The position numbers and the translations under genes are program-made. Below, in pieces: positions 45,601-53,590 of a stretch of 64,000 nucleotides of DNA; position 1 is the stretch's first letter; each line of letters begins with the position of its first letter. The notes beneath the pieces were generated by a model. It searched no databases, had not been told where the DNA came from, and was given only the letters and a program-made list of their open reading frames with translations. The stretch is from JAHBNG01 sp039028975 (GTDB lineage: Bacteria > Chloroflexota > Anaerolineae > Caldilineales > Caldilineaceae), in contig JBCCHB010000057.1 in assembly GCA_039028975.1 (NCBI GenBank), positions 27,535 to 91,534 of the forward strand. The letters run 5' to 3'.

Positions 45601-46036
45601 GCTATCCAATGCCAGCCTAGCCGGCTCGGACCTTTCAGGAGCGTCTCTGGCCAACGCACAGGTAGATGGATTGCTCCTTACCCATAGCCTCTATGATAGT
45701 CAGACGGTGTGGCCTGATGGCTTTGAGGTTCAGAATAGACGGGCTATTGGTCCTAGGGCTATGTTAAAGGGAGAAATCTTGAGCGGTTTTCAGCTAGACG
45801 AAGCCGATTTACAGGAAGCCAATCTAGAGCAAGCTGATCTAAGCCATGCCTCTCTGATTGGGGCCAACCTGAAAGGGGCTAATCTGTCTGGGACTGACTT
45901 CAAAGGAGCCGATCTAACTGATGCAAACTTACTGGGGGTGATTCTGGCCAACGCACGATATGATGAGAAAACATGCTGGCCCAACGGGTTTTGCGCTGAA
46001 GAACAAGGGGCGGTGCTGGTCACCGTTCAAAGTTAA
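42626..46036 (+). CDS. CHAT-domain (caspase-like) protease with membrane domain and pentapeptide repeats
   Basis: The 1136-residue protein has an N-terminal helical region (about 55-130), a CHAT peptidase domain with the His motif HFIGHGFF (His about 253) and the Cys motif LNTCEGAKGG (Cys about 301), and a low-complexity linker of Gly/Asp/Ser pentads (about 450-490). A basic stretch is followed by about eight membrane segments (586-905) and a C-terminal pentapeptide-repeat domain (A(N/D)Lxx units, about 960-1115) with two YDxxTxWPxGF inserts. CHAT proteases cut partner proteins in immune-like pathways. I prefer the GTG at 42626 (GAGGT 9 nt upstream) over ATG 42635; the earlier open frame lacks coding character. 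Membrane anchoring is unusual. Confidence 0.82.
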   Translation: MNQMTGYYSVSAPVNAEDQSSSEPDDSDYFDFDLEIKPSDNHQYPVSVLNSPAGEATHMMNWPYTDEELDHALLEVEQTLLHFGGQRRGRLSENEAAVQNLGANLFDALFAGEIRNLYDVSRERALQNGRGLRIKLRVTDPCLASLPWEYLYDRRHDRYLALSSRTPLVRYLESQLPPRPLITSVPLRILGMAPSPKDTTPLHIRREKQRVQTALHDLIEDGRIELKWIEGGSWRDLQRELLQGPWHVFHFIGHGFFHSTEDEGYVIFADEEGMSDALGATKLAHLLADHPALRLVLLNTCEGAKGGKNDTLSSTASILIKHGVPSVLAMQYEISNAAAVECARSFYQAVAYGLPVDAAAAEARKGMAVHARRSPEWGVPVLYMRSKNGRLFHFKAKQLAKAREVEPISTKEQGDDPTSNPQSRSSMQDHSMLQPPHLAGTVPRDLDLANEGLRNSDSGQPGAGDSGIGESGAGDSDAGGFGLEHSDAEHFDLTNFDLAHLNPSPAIRNQQAAEKPGREVPIPKRSVAPLPPKKQSKRIWPDIVGTKAAKHKQETKRVAKRKIEVPKLSLPARFSEAGTIHIRKPWMRLQIWIVIALLLGIGGASTTVWAINLYIPKLFRTLVDGPLTLWVGDMALGQWKSGLLLPMTWGLMGLIWWFLLQGRLSRLGQFVITIPLTWTLAWIVGLTLSNSLAEIGLTEFALPESKLAGLGPVLTMVDQAELGLSGTAPLDGSPQLSSWAWWQSRGWLALPWALSGAAMTGTSFFLIGLSRLRFSRGDSTEITFWKSLLMGSGPLLSMFLSHGLEGWAFLLRPVDHIGLAGNLAGAATAIQLGYGIYVVRMGLLHPSILSLGIICWSVLSSFLPQMLLWIGEWLNQTWLTSIWATLGGGMMLTLAPTMLWLTFFERAALFRQLTFQTIIHAHQALSLIRQRGQWNGESAEDYLTFCNLAKLPLAEEILEDFDLRGVSFQNALLNDSQLIDCDLQRASFLGAKLSNASLAGSDLSGASLANAQVDGLLLTHSLYDSQTVWPDGFEVQNRRAIGPRAMLKGEILSGFQLDEADLQEANLEQADLSHASLIGANLKGANLSGTDFKGADLTDANLLGVILANARYDEKTCWPNGFCAEEQGAVLVTVQS

Positions 46037-46074
46037 TGTTGTTTAGGAATGGCGATTAATAACTGATCGATTTC

Positions 46075-46107
46075 AGAAGACAGTCACTTTGAAAGTGACT
46101 GTCTTCT
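46075..46107. terminator. Perfect 16-bp hairpin after the CHAT gene
   Basis: AGAAGACAGTCACTTT (46075-46090) is perfectly inverted at 46092-46107 with one central G. It is 38 nt after the CHAT stop. No T tract follows on either strand, so termination is plausible but not certain; it could also be an mRNA-stabilising or protein-binding dyad. Confidence 0.5.
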
Positions 46108-47002
46108 CGGCTGACTCATTAAATCGTCGTGGCTCTTTGGGGTTTCATGTGGTTGACAACTTTATGGAACAAGGATTTTAAAGGTTACTAAAATTTTCTC
46201 TTCTAATCTTAAAAATCTGGCTAATCCCTGTTCATTTTTTCTGTCAACCTCGTGAGATCCGGTTGAACCATCGTCGTTCCTTGACGCTTACAGTGGCAGC
46301 GAATAGAAATCTCGGCGGTCGGATTGAGCGGATAGGTTGATAAAGGATTGGCTCTACTTATATTCGTCAATGTAGAGCAGATTCGGAGTCGATCTGTTCG
46401 CTCGATCTGGTTTGGGGAATTCATTCCTTCTTTTATAGTGCGGATCATGGTTCTATTCTCTTACCCCTCAACGACTTGATGAGCATCTGACGCTCTTCCA
46501 TCGCTCAAATAGCCGAACAATGTAAGAGTATACGGAATGCCATAGGCAATCACTCTGCAACCCTGCAACCCTCTTCCCCTTACCGTATATTGCGAATCAT
46601 CTCTGCTACCCTTACCCTTCGATGAATTTTTCATATGATTGTCTTCTTTTTATAGGATATCAGGCAAGCGTCCCGAAAACGTCCTTAGGCGCGTCTCTTT
46701 TGCGTCCCTTAGGAAAATTCGACTTCTGTGAAGCAGTCAACAATCGTTCCTCGGAAAAATCCGAGGGGACGATTACGCTATTTTAAGGAGGCAGTTGCTG
46801 ATTTTGGGGAGTTCGGATAAGACAGAACACTACAGTCAATAGAGGGTGCCGTGGACAAAATACACACATAAAAATGAATGCTCTCGCCGCACAGGCTAAT
46901 CTACGAGCCAGCTCGCATCGTTGTCATCCTGAGCCCCAAGGCGTCCCGTTGGCCAATGCGATGCCTGAACCATAGCCCACTGTTAGCATTCCATTCGTAC
47001 CT

Positions 47003-47042
47003 AGCGAAGGATCTCGCGTTGGCCAACGCGAGATCCTTCGCT
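47003..47042. repeat. Perfect 40-bp palindrome
   Basis: AGCGAAGGATCTCGCGTTGG (47003-47022) is followed without spacer by its exact reverse complement (47023-47042), then TTTT. A diverged relative of the arm (CGTCCCGTTGGCCAATGCGATG) lies 60 bp upstream after GTCATCCTGAG, so the palindrome is part of a larger REP/MITE-like unit at about 46919-47042. Confidence 0.85.
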
Positions 47043-47768
47043 TTTCCCGAAGCGGCCCAAATCCATTACCATTGTTGGGGACTTCGCACATTCCAGCCCC
47101 AGCTCCAGCGGCTCATAGCCTGCCCTGAGCGAAGCCGAAGGGATGACAATATCCAATGCTATTGAGACGAGTGAAAACGATTTGTCCTTAAGGGTGCGAT
47201 AAGTCAGCAGCTCTAGAATAGAACGAATTTGTCACCAGCCTAACTAGGTATCTTCATATAGCGAAATCTTAACAAACGAGTCAAGTTTTTGTTCTGTACT
47301 CAGATATCTCAGATTGCTCAGATAAAAATCCTGTAAATCTGAGCAATCTGAGTACCATTTTCTCGTCGGTTTGAGGCGCAGCTTCGCTAGTACACAGCGG
47401 CGTAAGCCTTTATACAGCTAGATGAGCCGATTGTAGATCGTCCCTTCGGCTCCGCTCAGGACAAGCCTTGTAAGGCGGTAGAGGTCCAGATAGTTAGCAG
47501 CTTCTCTTGAAAGTGGTCGGGCGATCCATGCATCCCGCCCAAAATGGACGGACTACGGTTATCTGTATAGTTATTTACGCCGTCCAGTACTAGCTCCTGA
47601 GACCCAGCAAAGTGGACACATCAGCAGCCGCCAACATTGATCAGACTCTGACAAACGTGTAATATACCACCCAAATGATCGCACTCACTATTCGTTCCTG
47701 ACTTGTCCAACCATTTAGCCAACAAGATAAAATTCGTTCCTCTCTTCATTCGCTATAGTGATTAAACT

Positions 47769-50285
47769 ATGGAAACAGCAATACTCTCCTACCTAGCCAA
47801 AACTTTCGGTCCGACTCTGGGCCGCGTCCTCCTGGCCACCTTGCTCAAGCAAGGCAACATTGACCCAACCGTCTATGGTGCGGATGCCCTGGCTGATAGC
47901 CTGGCCGACAGCCTAGATATCGGTGGCCTTATCGCTCGGGTGACCGACAAGGACCGTGCAGCCGTCCGCAACGCCAACTACCTCTTTGACAAGATCGGTG
48001 ATGAAGCGGCGGAGAAGCTGTTTTCTGTTTTCCAACAAGAAGGGGAACTGGCTGAAGCCGAATGGCAGAATACGATAGACGCGGCCAAAGAGACCCTTAA
48101 CCGCCATGCTCTGCCGTTGCTAATCGAGCAAAATCTCAACGCCCACGATTTTCGGCGGGCCTTGCGCAACACGTCGCCAGCCCATTCGCTGGAGACTACC
48201 GACCAAGAAGTGCTCTACAACCGCCTATTGGACACCTGCGGCCAAGTGGTCTTTACTCTGGCTGACTCCATCCCGGACTTCAATCGGGATGCCACGGCCA
48301 AAATTCTGCAAAATGAGTCCCTCCTGCTTGCGAACATGGGAACAGTTCTGGAGAATCAGGCGCGTATTCTGCAAAAAAGCTATGGTCAGCAGAAAGAGGA
48401 GGAGGACCAGCAGTTTGAGAGCGAATACCGCACCCTCTTGGCCAGCAGCTTGGATAAGCTGGAACTCTTTGGTGTGGATACCTTTGACGGGACCAAGCAG
48501 CCCTTGTCTGTGGCCTACATTAGGCTAATGGTCGAGATGTATGACCGTCGAGATGGTGTCAGTCGAGGAGATACCCCTGACCATAGCCCAGGTGAACGAG
48601 AGATGGCTGACCGTCCATCGCTGGGTCGACACTCCTTACCCGTGGCCCAAGCCTTGAGCACCGGCAATCGCCTGCTGATTGTCTCCGATGCAGGCTCGGG
48701 CAAGACCACCCTGCTCAAGTGGCTTGCGGTGCAGACGGCCCGCTATAGCTTGGACCCTGAACTTAACGCATGGTCAGGCTACGTTCCCTTCTTTATCCGG
48801 TTACGTGATTTTGCCAACGACCCGCTACCTACCATTGGCTCGTTGGCCACTGCTAGCCGAGAGCTGGCCACGCTGGACAAATCTGTACCGGACAATTGGT
48901 CCGACCAGCAGTTGCGCCAGCAGAAAGCGCTTCTGTTGGTGGATGGCCTGGATGAGGTCTCTAACGAAAAACGGGCTGAGGCAACCAAATGGATTCAGGC
49001 TATCCTAACCCTTCATGCCCCGACGGCCATTGTCGTCTCCAGCCGACCGGCCGGCGTAACCAATCAGCATCTAAGCCAACAGATGGATCAGATGGGCTTT
49101 AGCCGCATTGAGCTGCTGCCCATGGAACCGGATCAGGTAACCCACTTTATTGAGCAGTGGCATGACGCCATGGCCCACGAGCACTGCCAATATCTGGAAA
49201 AGTCGCGCCTTCCTACTCGGAAAGAGTCGCTACTCAGCGCATTGGAAAAGCGGGACGATCTCAAAAAGCTGGCTCAGTCCCCCATCCTCTGCGCCATGCT
49301 CTGTGCCCTCAATCTATTTGAATTAAGTGAGCTGCCCCAAGATCGCATTCGCCTCTACGACCGTTGCATCAGCATTCTGCTGCGGCGAGACGAGAACCGC
49401 CAAGTCGATTCTAGCGACTATAGTGAATCGTTGCGCCCAGACAACGCCCGCCGTCGCTTGGCCCGCATTGCCTATTGGATGATGGGAAATAGCCCGTCTA
49501 CGATTAGCCACCCAGATGCCATGCGACTGCTAGAGGCTGAAGGACTGCCAGCTACCGGTGTCCTCGAATTCTTGGCGGCTCGCTCGGTTATCTTTCGCGA
49601 GCAGGCCGTGGACGAGTTTGACTTTATCCACCGCACCTTTATGGAATTCTTGGCGGCCCAGGAGATTGTACGCAGCCACGAAGTCAAGCGGGTGGTGCAG
49701 AACCACGGCACCGATTCTGATTGGCATGAGACCCTTCGGCTATTGGCAGGTCATGTGGAGCCAAGTGATCAGGCCACATTGCTAATGGCCCTTTACGACC
49801 TATCCCAATCTGAACCAAAGGAGCGACGCGCCCTTCATTTTCTGGCCTGGGATTTTTGGGATCTATTGGACTCCCGCACGGGCGATGCCCTAGAAGCCAT
49901 GATCCGCCATTTGCGTTCGTTGAATCTGGGTGGGGCCAATCTACTGTTTCTCTTTAATATGCCGATTCGTGATCTGTCTGCTTTGGCCCAACTCTCCAAC
50001 TTGCAACACCTATACCTGAGCTACACCCAGGTCCAAGACGTCTCTCACTTGGCCCAACTCTCCAACTTGCAACACCTATACCTGAGATCCACCCAGGTCC
50101 AAGACGTCTCTCACTTGGCCCAACTCTCCAACTTGCAACACCTAGACCTGAGCTACACCCATATCCAAGACGTCTCTCACTTGGCCCAACTCTCCAACTT
50201 GCAACACCTATACCTGAGATCCACCCAGGTCCAAGACGTCTCCACCTTACGCGAAGCTTTGCCAGATCTGCTCATCCATAGCTAA
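47769..50285 (+). CDS. NACHT-type NTPase with C-terminal leucine-rich repeats
   Basis: The 838-residue protein has an N-terminal all-helical domain (residues 1-220) like the NNH/effector-adaptor regions of bacterial NLR-related proteins. A NACHT NTPase follows, with Walker A VSDAGSGKTTLLKW (about 306-319) and Walker B ALLLVDGLDEVSN (about 387-399), then the NACHT-typical SSRPAGV sensor, FIHRTFMEFLAAQEI and helical lid. The C-terminal 100 residues are LRRs of 22 residues (LAQLSNLQHLYLSYTQVQDV type). NACHT-LRR proteins in bacteria act in anti-phage immunity by oligomerising on a trigger. No ribosome binding site is visible. The effector is not identified; the CHAT protease upstream is a candidate partner by proximity only. 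Confidence 0.85.
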   Translation: METAILSYLAKTFGPTLGRVLLATLLKQGNIDPTVYGADALADSLADSLDIGGLIARVTDKDRAAVRNANYLFDKIGDEAAEKLFSVFQQEGELAEAEWQNTIDAAKETLNRHALPLLIEQNLNAHDFRRALRNTSPAHSLETTDQEVLYNRLLDTCGQVVFTLADSIPDFNRDATAKILQNESLLLANMGTVLENQARILQKSYGQQKEEEDQQFESEYRTLLASSLDKLELFGVDTFDGTKQPLSVAYIRLMVEMYDRRDGVSRGDTPDHSPGEREMADRPSLGRHSLPVAQALSTGNRLLIVSDAGSGKTTLLKWLAVQTARYSLDPELNAWSGYVPFFIRLRDFANDPLPTIGSLATASRELATLDKSVPDNWSDQQLRQQKALLLVDGLDEVSNEKRAEATKWIQAILTLHAPTAIVVSSRPAGVTNQHLSQQMDQMGFSRIELLPMEPDQVTHFIEQWHDAMAHEHCQYLEKSRLPTRKESLLSALEKRDDLKKLAQSPILCAMLCALNLFELSELPQDRIRLYDRCISILLRRDENRQVDSSDYSESLRPDNARRRLARIAYWMMGNSPSTISHPDAMRLLEAEGLPATGVLEFLAARSVIFREQAVDEFDFIHRTFMEFLAAQEIVRSHEVKRVVQNHGTDSDWHETLRLLAGHVEPSDQATLLMALYDLSQSEPKERRALHFLAWDFWDLLDSRTGDALEAMIRHLRSLNLGGANLLFLFNMPIRDLSALAQLSNLQHLYLSYTQVQDVSHLAQLSNLQHLYLRSTQVQDVSHLAQLSNLQHLDLSYTHIQDVSHLAQLSNLQHLYLRSTQVQDVSTLREALPDLLIHS
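49983..50246 (+). repeat. Four tandem 66-bp units encoding the NACHT protein's LRRs
   Basis: Units begin at 49983, 50049, 50115 and 50181. They differ from each other at only a few positions (e.g. AGCTAC/AGATCC and CAGGTC/CATATC), including at synonymous sites. Such near identity at the DNA level points to recent tandem duplication, unlike the diverged LRRs of the 60324-63089 gene. Confidence 0.85.
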
Positions 50286-50370
50286 AATAGAAGCAGACAA
50301 ACCAAGCGAAAATTCGCTCCATTCTCAATTTGCTGTAGTTTTCAACACAAACCAACAGAAGGAACCCAAC

Positions 50371-52572
50371 ATGTCCACCACCCAAATCGGCTCCCTACAT
50401 ATTGACCAACAGCTCCACGACCTAATCCAAGACGAGATCGCACCTGGTACCGGTGTGGATCCGACTGACTTTTGGACGGCCTTTGAGCAGATCGTGGCTG
50501 ACCTCGGCCCCAAGAATCGCGCCCTGCTGGAGAGGCGGGACGCGCTGCAAAAGCAGATCGACGAATGGTACATCTCTGGGCAAGGTCAAAGTGCCAGTGC
50601 CAAAGAACGCAAAGCCTTCCTCAGTGAAATCGGCTATCTGCTGCCGGAAGGGGACGACTTCAGCGTCAGCACTACCAACGTGGATCCAGAAATTGCTCAA
50701 GTCTCCGGCCCCCAGCTTGTGGTGCCGGTAGACAACGCCCGCTACGCGCTCAACGCGGCCAACGCGCGCTGGGGTAGCCTCTATGATGCCTTCTACGGCA
50801 CCGACGTCATTGATGAAGCCGACGGCAAGGAGAAGGGCGCTGCCTACAACCCAACCAGGGGCGCTGCGGTAGTGGCTCGGGCCAAAGCCCTGCTGGACGA
50901 GATTGCGCCCTTGGCTGAAGGCTCCTATGCCGATGCCTCAAGATTCGCCTTAACTGGTGATGGGGTTCGGACCCTGAATGTGCTGGCTGGCGGTGCCGCC
51001 ACCGGCCTTGCTGATCCCAGCCAGTTTGTGGGCTACACCGAGGGTGCCGATGGACTCTCTGGCATCCTGCTGCGCCACAACGGCCTCCACGCAGAAATCC
51101 AAATTGACCCCAACGACCCTATCGGCAAGAGCGACCCGGCAGGCATTAAGGACGTGGTCCTGGAAGCCGCTGTCACCACCATCCAAGATTGTGAAGATTC
51201 AGTGGCCGCAGTCGATGCGGCAGACAAGGTGCAGGTCTATCGCAACTGGAATGGCATCATGAACGGCACCCTGGAAGCAACACTGAGCAAGGGAGGCCAA
51301 ACCATTGTACGCAAGCTCAACGGCGATCGTACCTACACGGCCCCCGACGGCAGCAATCTCACCCTGCCCGGCCGTTCCCTGCTGCTGGTGCGCAACGTAG
51401 GCATTCATATGTACACCGATGCAGTGACGATTGCTTCAGATGGAACCACTGGTGAAGAGGTTCCCGAGGGGTTTTTGGATGCTATGGTCACCTCCCTGGC
51501 CGCCGTCCACGATCTGAAGAATGCCACAACCCAGGGCGAAATGTCACACAGCGGAAACTCGCGGGCGGGCAGCATCTACATCGTCAAGCCCAAGATGCAC
51601 GGTCCTGAGGAGGTAGCCTTTGTGGTTGAGCTATTTGGTCGGGTGGAGGATGCCCTGGGATTGGAACGCAACACCATCAAGATGGGCATCATGGATGAAG
51701 AGCGGCGCACCACCGTCAACCTGAAAGAGTGCATACGGATGGCCCAGGAGAGAGTCATCTTCATCAATACAGGCTTCTTGGATCGCACCGGAGACGAGAT
51801 GCACACGGCCATGGAAGCCGGGGCCATGTTGCCCAAGGGCGAAATCAAGGGCGAGCCTTGGATTGCCGCCTATGAAGATTGGAACGTCGACGTAGGCATC
51901 GGGACGGGCCTCATTGGTAACGCCCAGATCGGCAAAGGCATGTGGGCCATGCCCGACGCCATGAAAGAGATGGTGGAGACCAAGATGAACCATCCTCAGG
52001 CCGGAGCGACCACGGCTTGGGTCCCCTCACCCACAGCCGCCACCCTCCACGCCCTCCACTACCATCAAGTCAACGTGACCGAGCGGCAGAAAGAGCTGGC
52101 CTCTCGGGGTCGCGCCAGCCTGGACGATATCCTGACGCCACCGCTTATGGCACGCACGTTGAGCGCCGAAGCGATCCAAAAGGAGATGGACAACAACGCC
52201 CAGGGCATTCTCGGTTACGTGGTTCGTTGGGTTGGTCAGGGTGTAGGCTGCTCCAAGGTACCAGACATCAACGACGTCGGTCTCATGGAAGATCGAGCCA
52301 CCCTGCGCATCTCTAGCCAACACATGGCCAACTGGCTTCACCATGAAATTGTGGATGAAGCGCAGATCCGCTCCACCTTTGAAAAGATGGCCGAGGTTGT
52401 GGATCGCCAAAACGCCGATGACCCAAACTATCAAAGCATGGCCCCCAACTTTGACGATAGCATCGAATTTCAGGCCGCGCTGGATCTGGTACTCAAAGGG
52501 AAGGACGAGCCGAATGGGTATACGGAGAATGTGCTGCACGCAAGAAGAAGAGCGTTTAAAGCAGCGAGTTAA
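50371..52572 (+). CDS. glcB: Malate synthase G
   Basis: Malate synthase G condenses glyoxylate with acetyl-CoA to malate. The 733-residue length is the normal monomeric G form. Visible motifs are TTIQDCEDSVAAVDAADKV (catalytic Asp/Glu region, about 270-288), LLVRNVGIHMYTDAV, the IKMGIMDEERRTTVNL active-site stretch (Arg, Glu) and VAYNQ-equivalent GDEMHTAMEAGAMLPK. The C-terminal helical plug includes a QGVGCSKVPDIN segment. AAGGA lies 7 nt before the ATG. With glcDEF (7360-11611) it completes glycolate conversion to a C4 acid. Confidence 0.95.
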   Translation: MSTTQIGSLHIDQQLHDLIQDEIAPGTGVDPTDFWTAFEQIVADLGPKNRALLERRDALQKQIDEWYISGQGQSASAKERKAFLSEIGYLLPEGDDFSVSTTNVDPEIAQVSGPQLVVPVDNARYALNAANARWGSLYDAFYGTDVIDEADGKEKGAAYNPTRGAAVVARAKALLDEIAPLAEGSYADASRFALTGDGVRTLNVLAGGAATGLADPSQFVGYTEGADGLSGILLRHNGLHAEIQIDPNDPIGKSDPAGIKDVVLEAAVTTIQDCEDSVAAVDAADKVQVYRNWNGIMNGTLEATLSKGGQTIVRKLNGDRTYTAPDGSNLTLPGRSLLLVRNVGIHMYTDAVTIASDGTTGEEVPEGFLDAMVTSLAAVHDLKNATTQGEMSHSGNSRAGSIYIVKPKMHGPEEVAFVVELFGRVEDALGLERNTIKMGIMDEERRTTVNLKECIRMAQERVIFINTGFLDRTGDEMHTAMEAGAMLPKGEIKGEPWIAAYEDWNVDVGIGTGLIGNAQIGKGMWAMPDAMKEMVETKMNHPQAGATTAWVPSPTAATLHALHYHQVNVTERQKELASRGRASLDDILTPPLMARTLSAEAIQKEMDNNAQGILGYVVRWVGQGVGCSKVPDINDVGLMEDRATLRISSQHMANWLHHEIVDEAQIRSTFEKMAEVVDRQNADDPNYQSMAPNFDDSIEFQAALDLVLKGKDEPNGYTENVLHARRRAFKAAS

Positions 52573-52583
52573 CTCTGATAGTG

Positions 52584-52592
52584 TGATATAAT
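52584..52592 (+). promoter_or_regulatory. Extended -10-like element
   Basis: TGATATAAT matches the TGn-TATAAT form, 12 nt after the glcB stop. No good -35 box is at the right distance. It would transcribe the degraded Uma2-like fragment and possibly the hydrolase. Confidence 0.3.
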
Positions 52593-52604
52593 CAGTACGT
52601 CGCG

Positions 52605-52808
52605 ATGTCATTCCTTCGGCTCCGCTATGGATATGAGCCTCTTCCAAGTGGGTACGCACGCCACGAAGGGAAACGAGTTACCGAGGAAGAATATTGGGAA
52701 CTTTATTACAATCAACTCGATGTCGAGGATGATGCCACATATGAGTGGAACAACGGGGTATTAGAGGCCAAACCTATGGCAAATCGCGCGCAGATGGAAG
52801 AATATTAG
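52605..52808 (+). pseudogene. N-terminal fragment of a Uma2-family endonuclease gene
   Basis: The 67-codon frame contains EGKRVTEEEYWELYYNQLD and YEWNNGVLEAKPMANR, which match the N-terminal signature of Uma2/DUF820-type PD-(D/E)XK nucleases common in cyanobacteria and Chloroflexota, normally about 190-240 residues. It stops after QMEEY, before the catalytic core. The first codons overlap a GTCATTCCTTCGGCTCCGCT REP-like stretch. The fragment is therefore probably a remnant, not a working gene. Confidence 0.6.
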
Positions 52809-52894
52809 GTTGTTTAAGCTTTTGTGGGGTAAACCTGGAACATAATGCTCAGTAATCCGCAGTCGTTATACATCCTTTTAGAGACAATGCGACA

Positions 52895-53590
52895 ATGAAT
52901 ATCATCTTGATACATGGTATGGGCAGAACACCCCTCTCCATGCTTCCCTTACAGCGGCGGTTAAAGCAGCGCGATCATCGGGTGCATTTATTTGGCTATT
53001 CGTCTACATTCCAATCATTGGCACGTACAACAGAGCGGTTGGTGCAGTTGATTCATAGCTGGGGAGGGACAGAACCCTATGCACTCATAGGCCATTCTCT
53101 TGGTTCAGTGATCATTCGTAACGCCTACCCTCAATTGTACGGGCATGAACCAGTGGCATCTTTTTTTCTAGCACCGCCCATGGTTGTCTGCAAAGCCGCT
53201 CGAATCTTCTCAACCGTTTGGCCATTACGGATCTTGGGTGGTGAAATGGGATCATTGCTTGCCCGTGAAGAGTTTATGCAGCAATTGGCTATGCCCAAAA
53301 ACACCAAAATTTATGCAGGGACAGCCGGGCCAAGAGCGGACTGGTGGCCGTTGGGTCATGAGCCAAATGATGGCGTCCTTTCGGCAGAAGAAGCGAGTGG
53401 ATCATTTCGAGAACAGGTAATCGAGGTGCCTTCTATCCATACGTTTATCATGAATTCAGCCATCGTATTTGACGATATTGTCTCTTCCCTTGAGGATGCG
53501 AATACTAATGACGCTAACAATTTACGGTTCGCCCCAATCCCGAACCATGCGGGTTCTGTGGATGGCATCGGAACTCGGCCTCCAATATAA
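52895..53590 (+). CDS. Alpha/beta hydrolase (lipase/PGAP1-like)
   Basis: The 231-residue protein starts MNIILIHGMGRTPLSMLPL, giving the oxyanion-hole HG motif. It has the nucleophile elbow GHSLGS (Ser about 69), Asp in EPNDGVLS (about 161) and His in SIHTFIMNS (about 185), so the triad is complete. No signal peptide is seen. Its frame runs 83 nt into the GST gene; the last 25 residues (ANTNDANNLRFAPIPNHAGS onward) look non-homologous, which suggests loss of an earlier stop. The substrate is unknown. Confidence 0.8.
   Translation: MNIILIHGMGRTPLSMLPLQRRLKQRDHRVHLFGYSSTFQSLARTTERLVQLIHSWGGTEPYALIGHSLGSVIIRNAYPQLYGHEPVASFFLAPPMVVCKAARIFSTVWPLRILGGEMGSLLAREEFMQQLAMPKNTKIYAGTAGPRADWWPLGHEPNDGVLSAEEASGSFREQVIEVPSIHTFIMNSAIVFDDIVSSLEDANTNDANNLRFAPIPNHAGSVDGIGTRPPI

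Larger units (their letters stand above)
46037..47768. other. 1.7-kb gene-free region rich in palindromes between CHAT and NACHT genes
   Basis: No convincing gene is present. The region holds a 33-bp hairpin (46075-46107), an imperfect hairpin (46742-46774), a perfect 40-bp palindrome (47003-47042), and an inverted pair of CTGAGCGAAGCCGAAGGGA-type REP sequences (47125-47143 and 47441-47459). It also has a perfect 16-bp inverted repeat (47308-47323 / 47337-47352). A small minus-strand frame at 46221-46448 has no recognisable features and is not called. Confidence 0.6.

Noticed and set aside
46221..46448. 75-codon minus-strand frame in the CHAT-NACHT gap
   Set aside because: No ribosome binding site, no recognisable domain, Cys/Arg-rich random-looking composition.
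49983..50246. Regularly spaced repeats that look like a CRISPR array
   Set aside because: The repeats are in-frame LRR codons without spacers and no cas genes are present.
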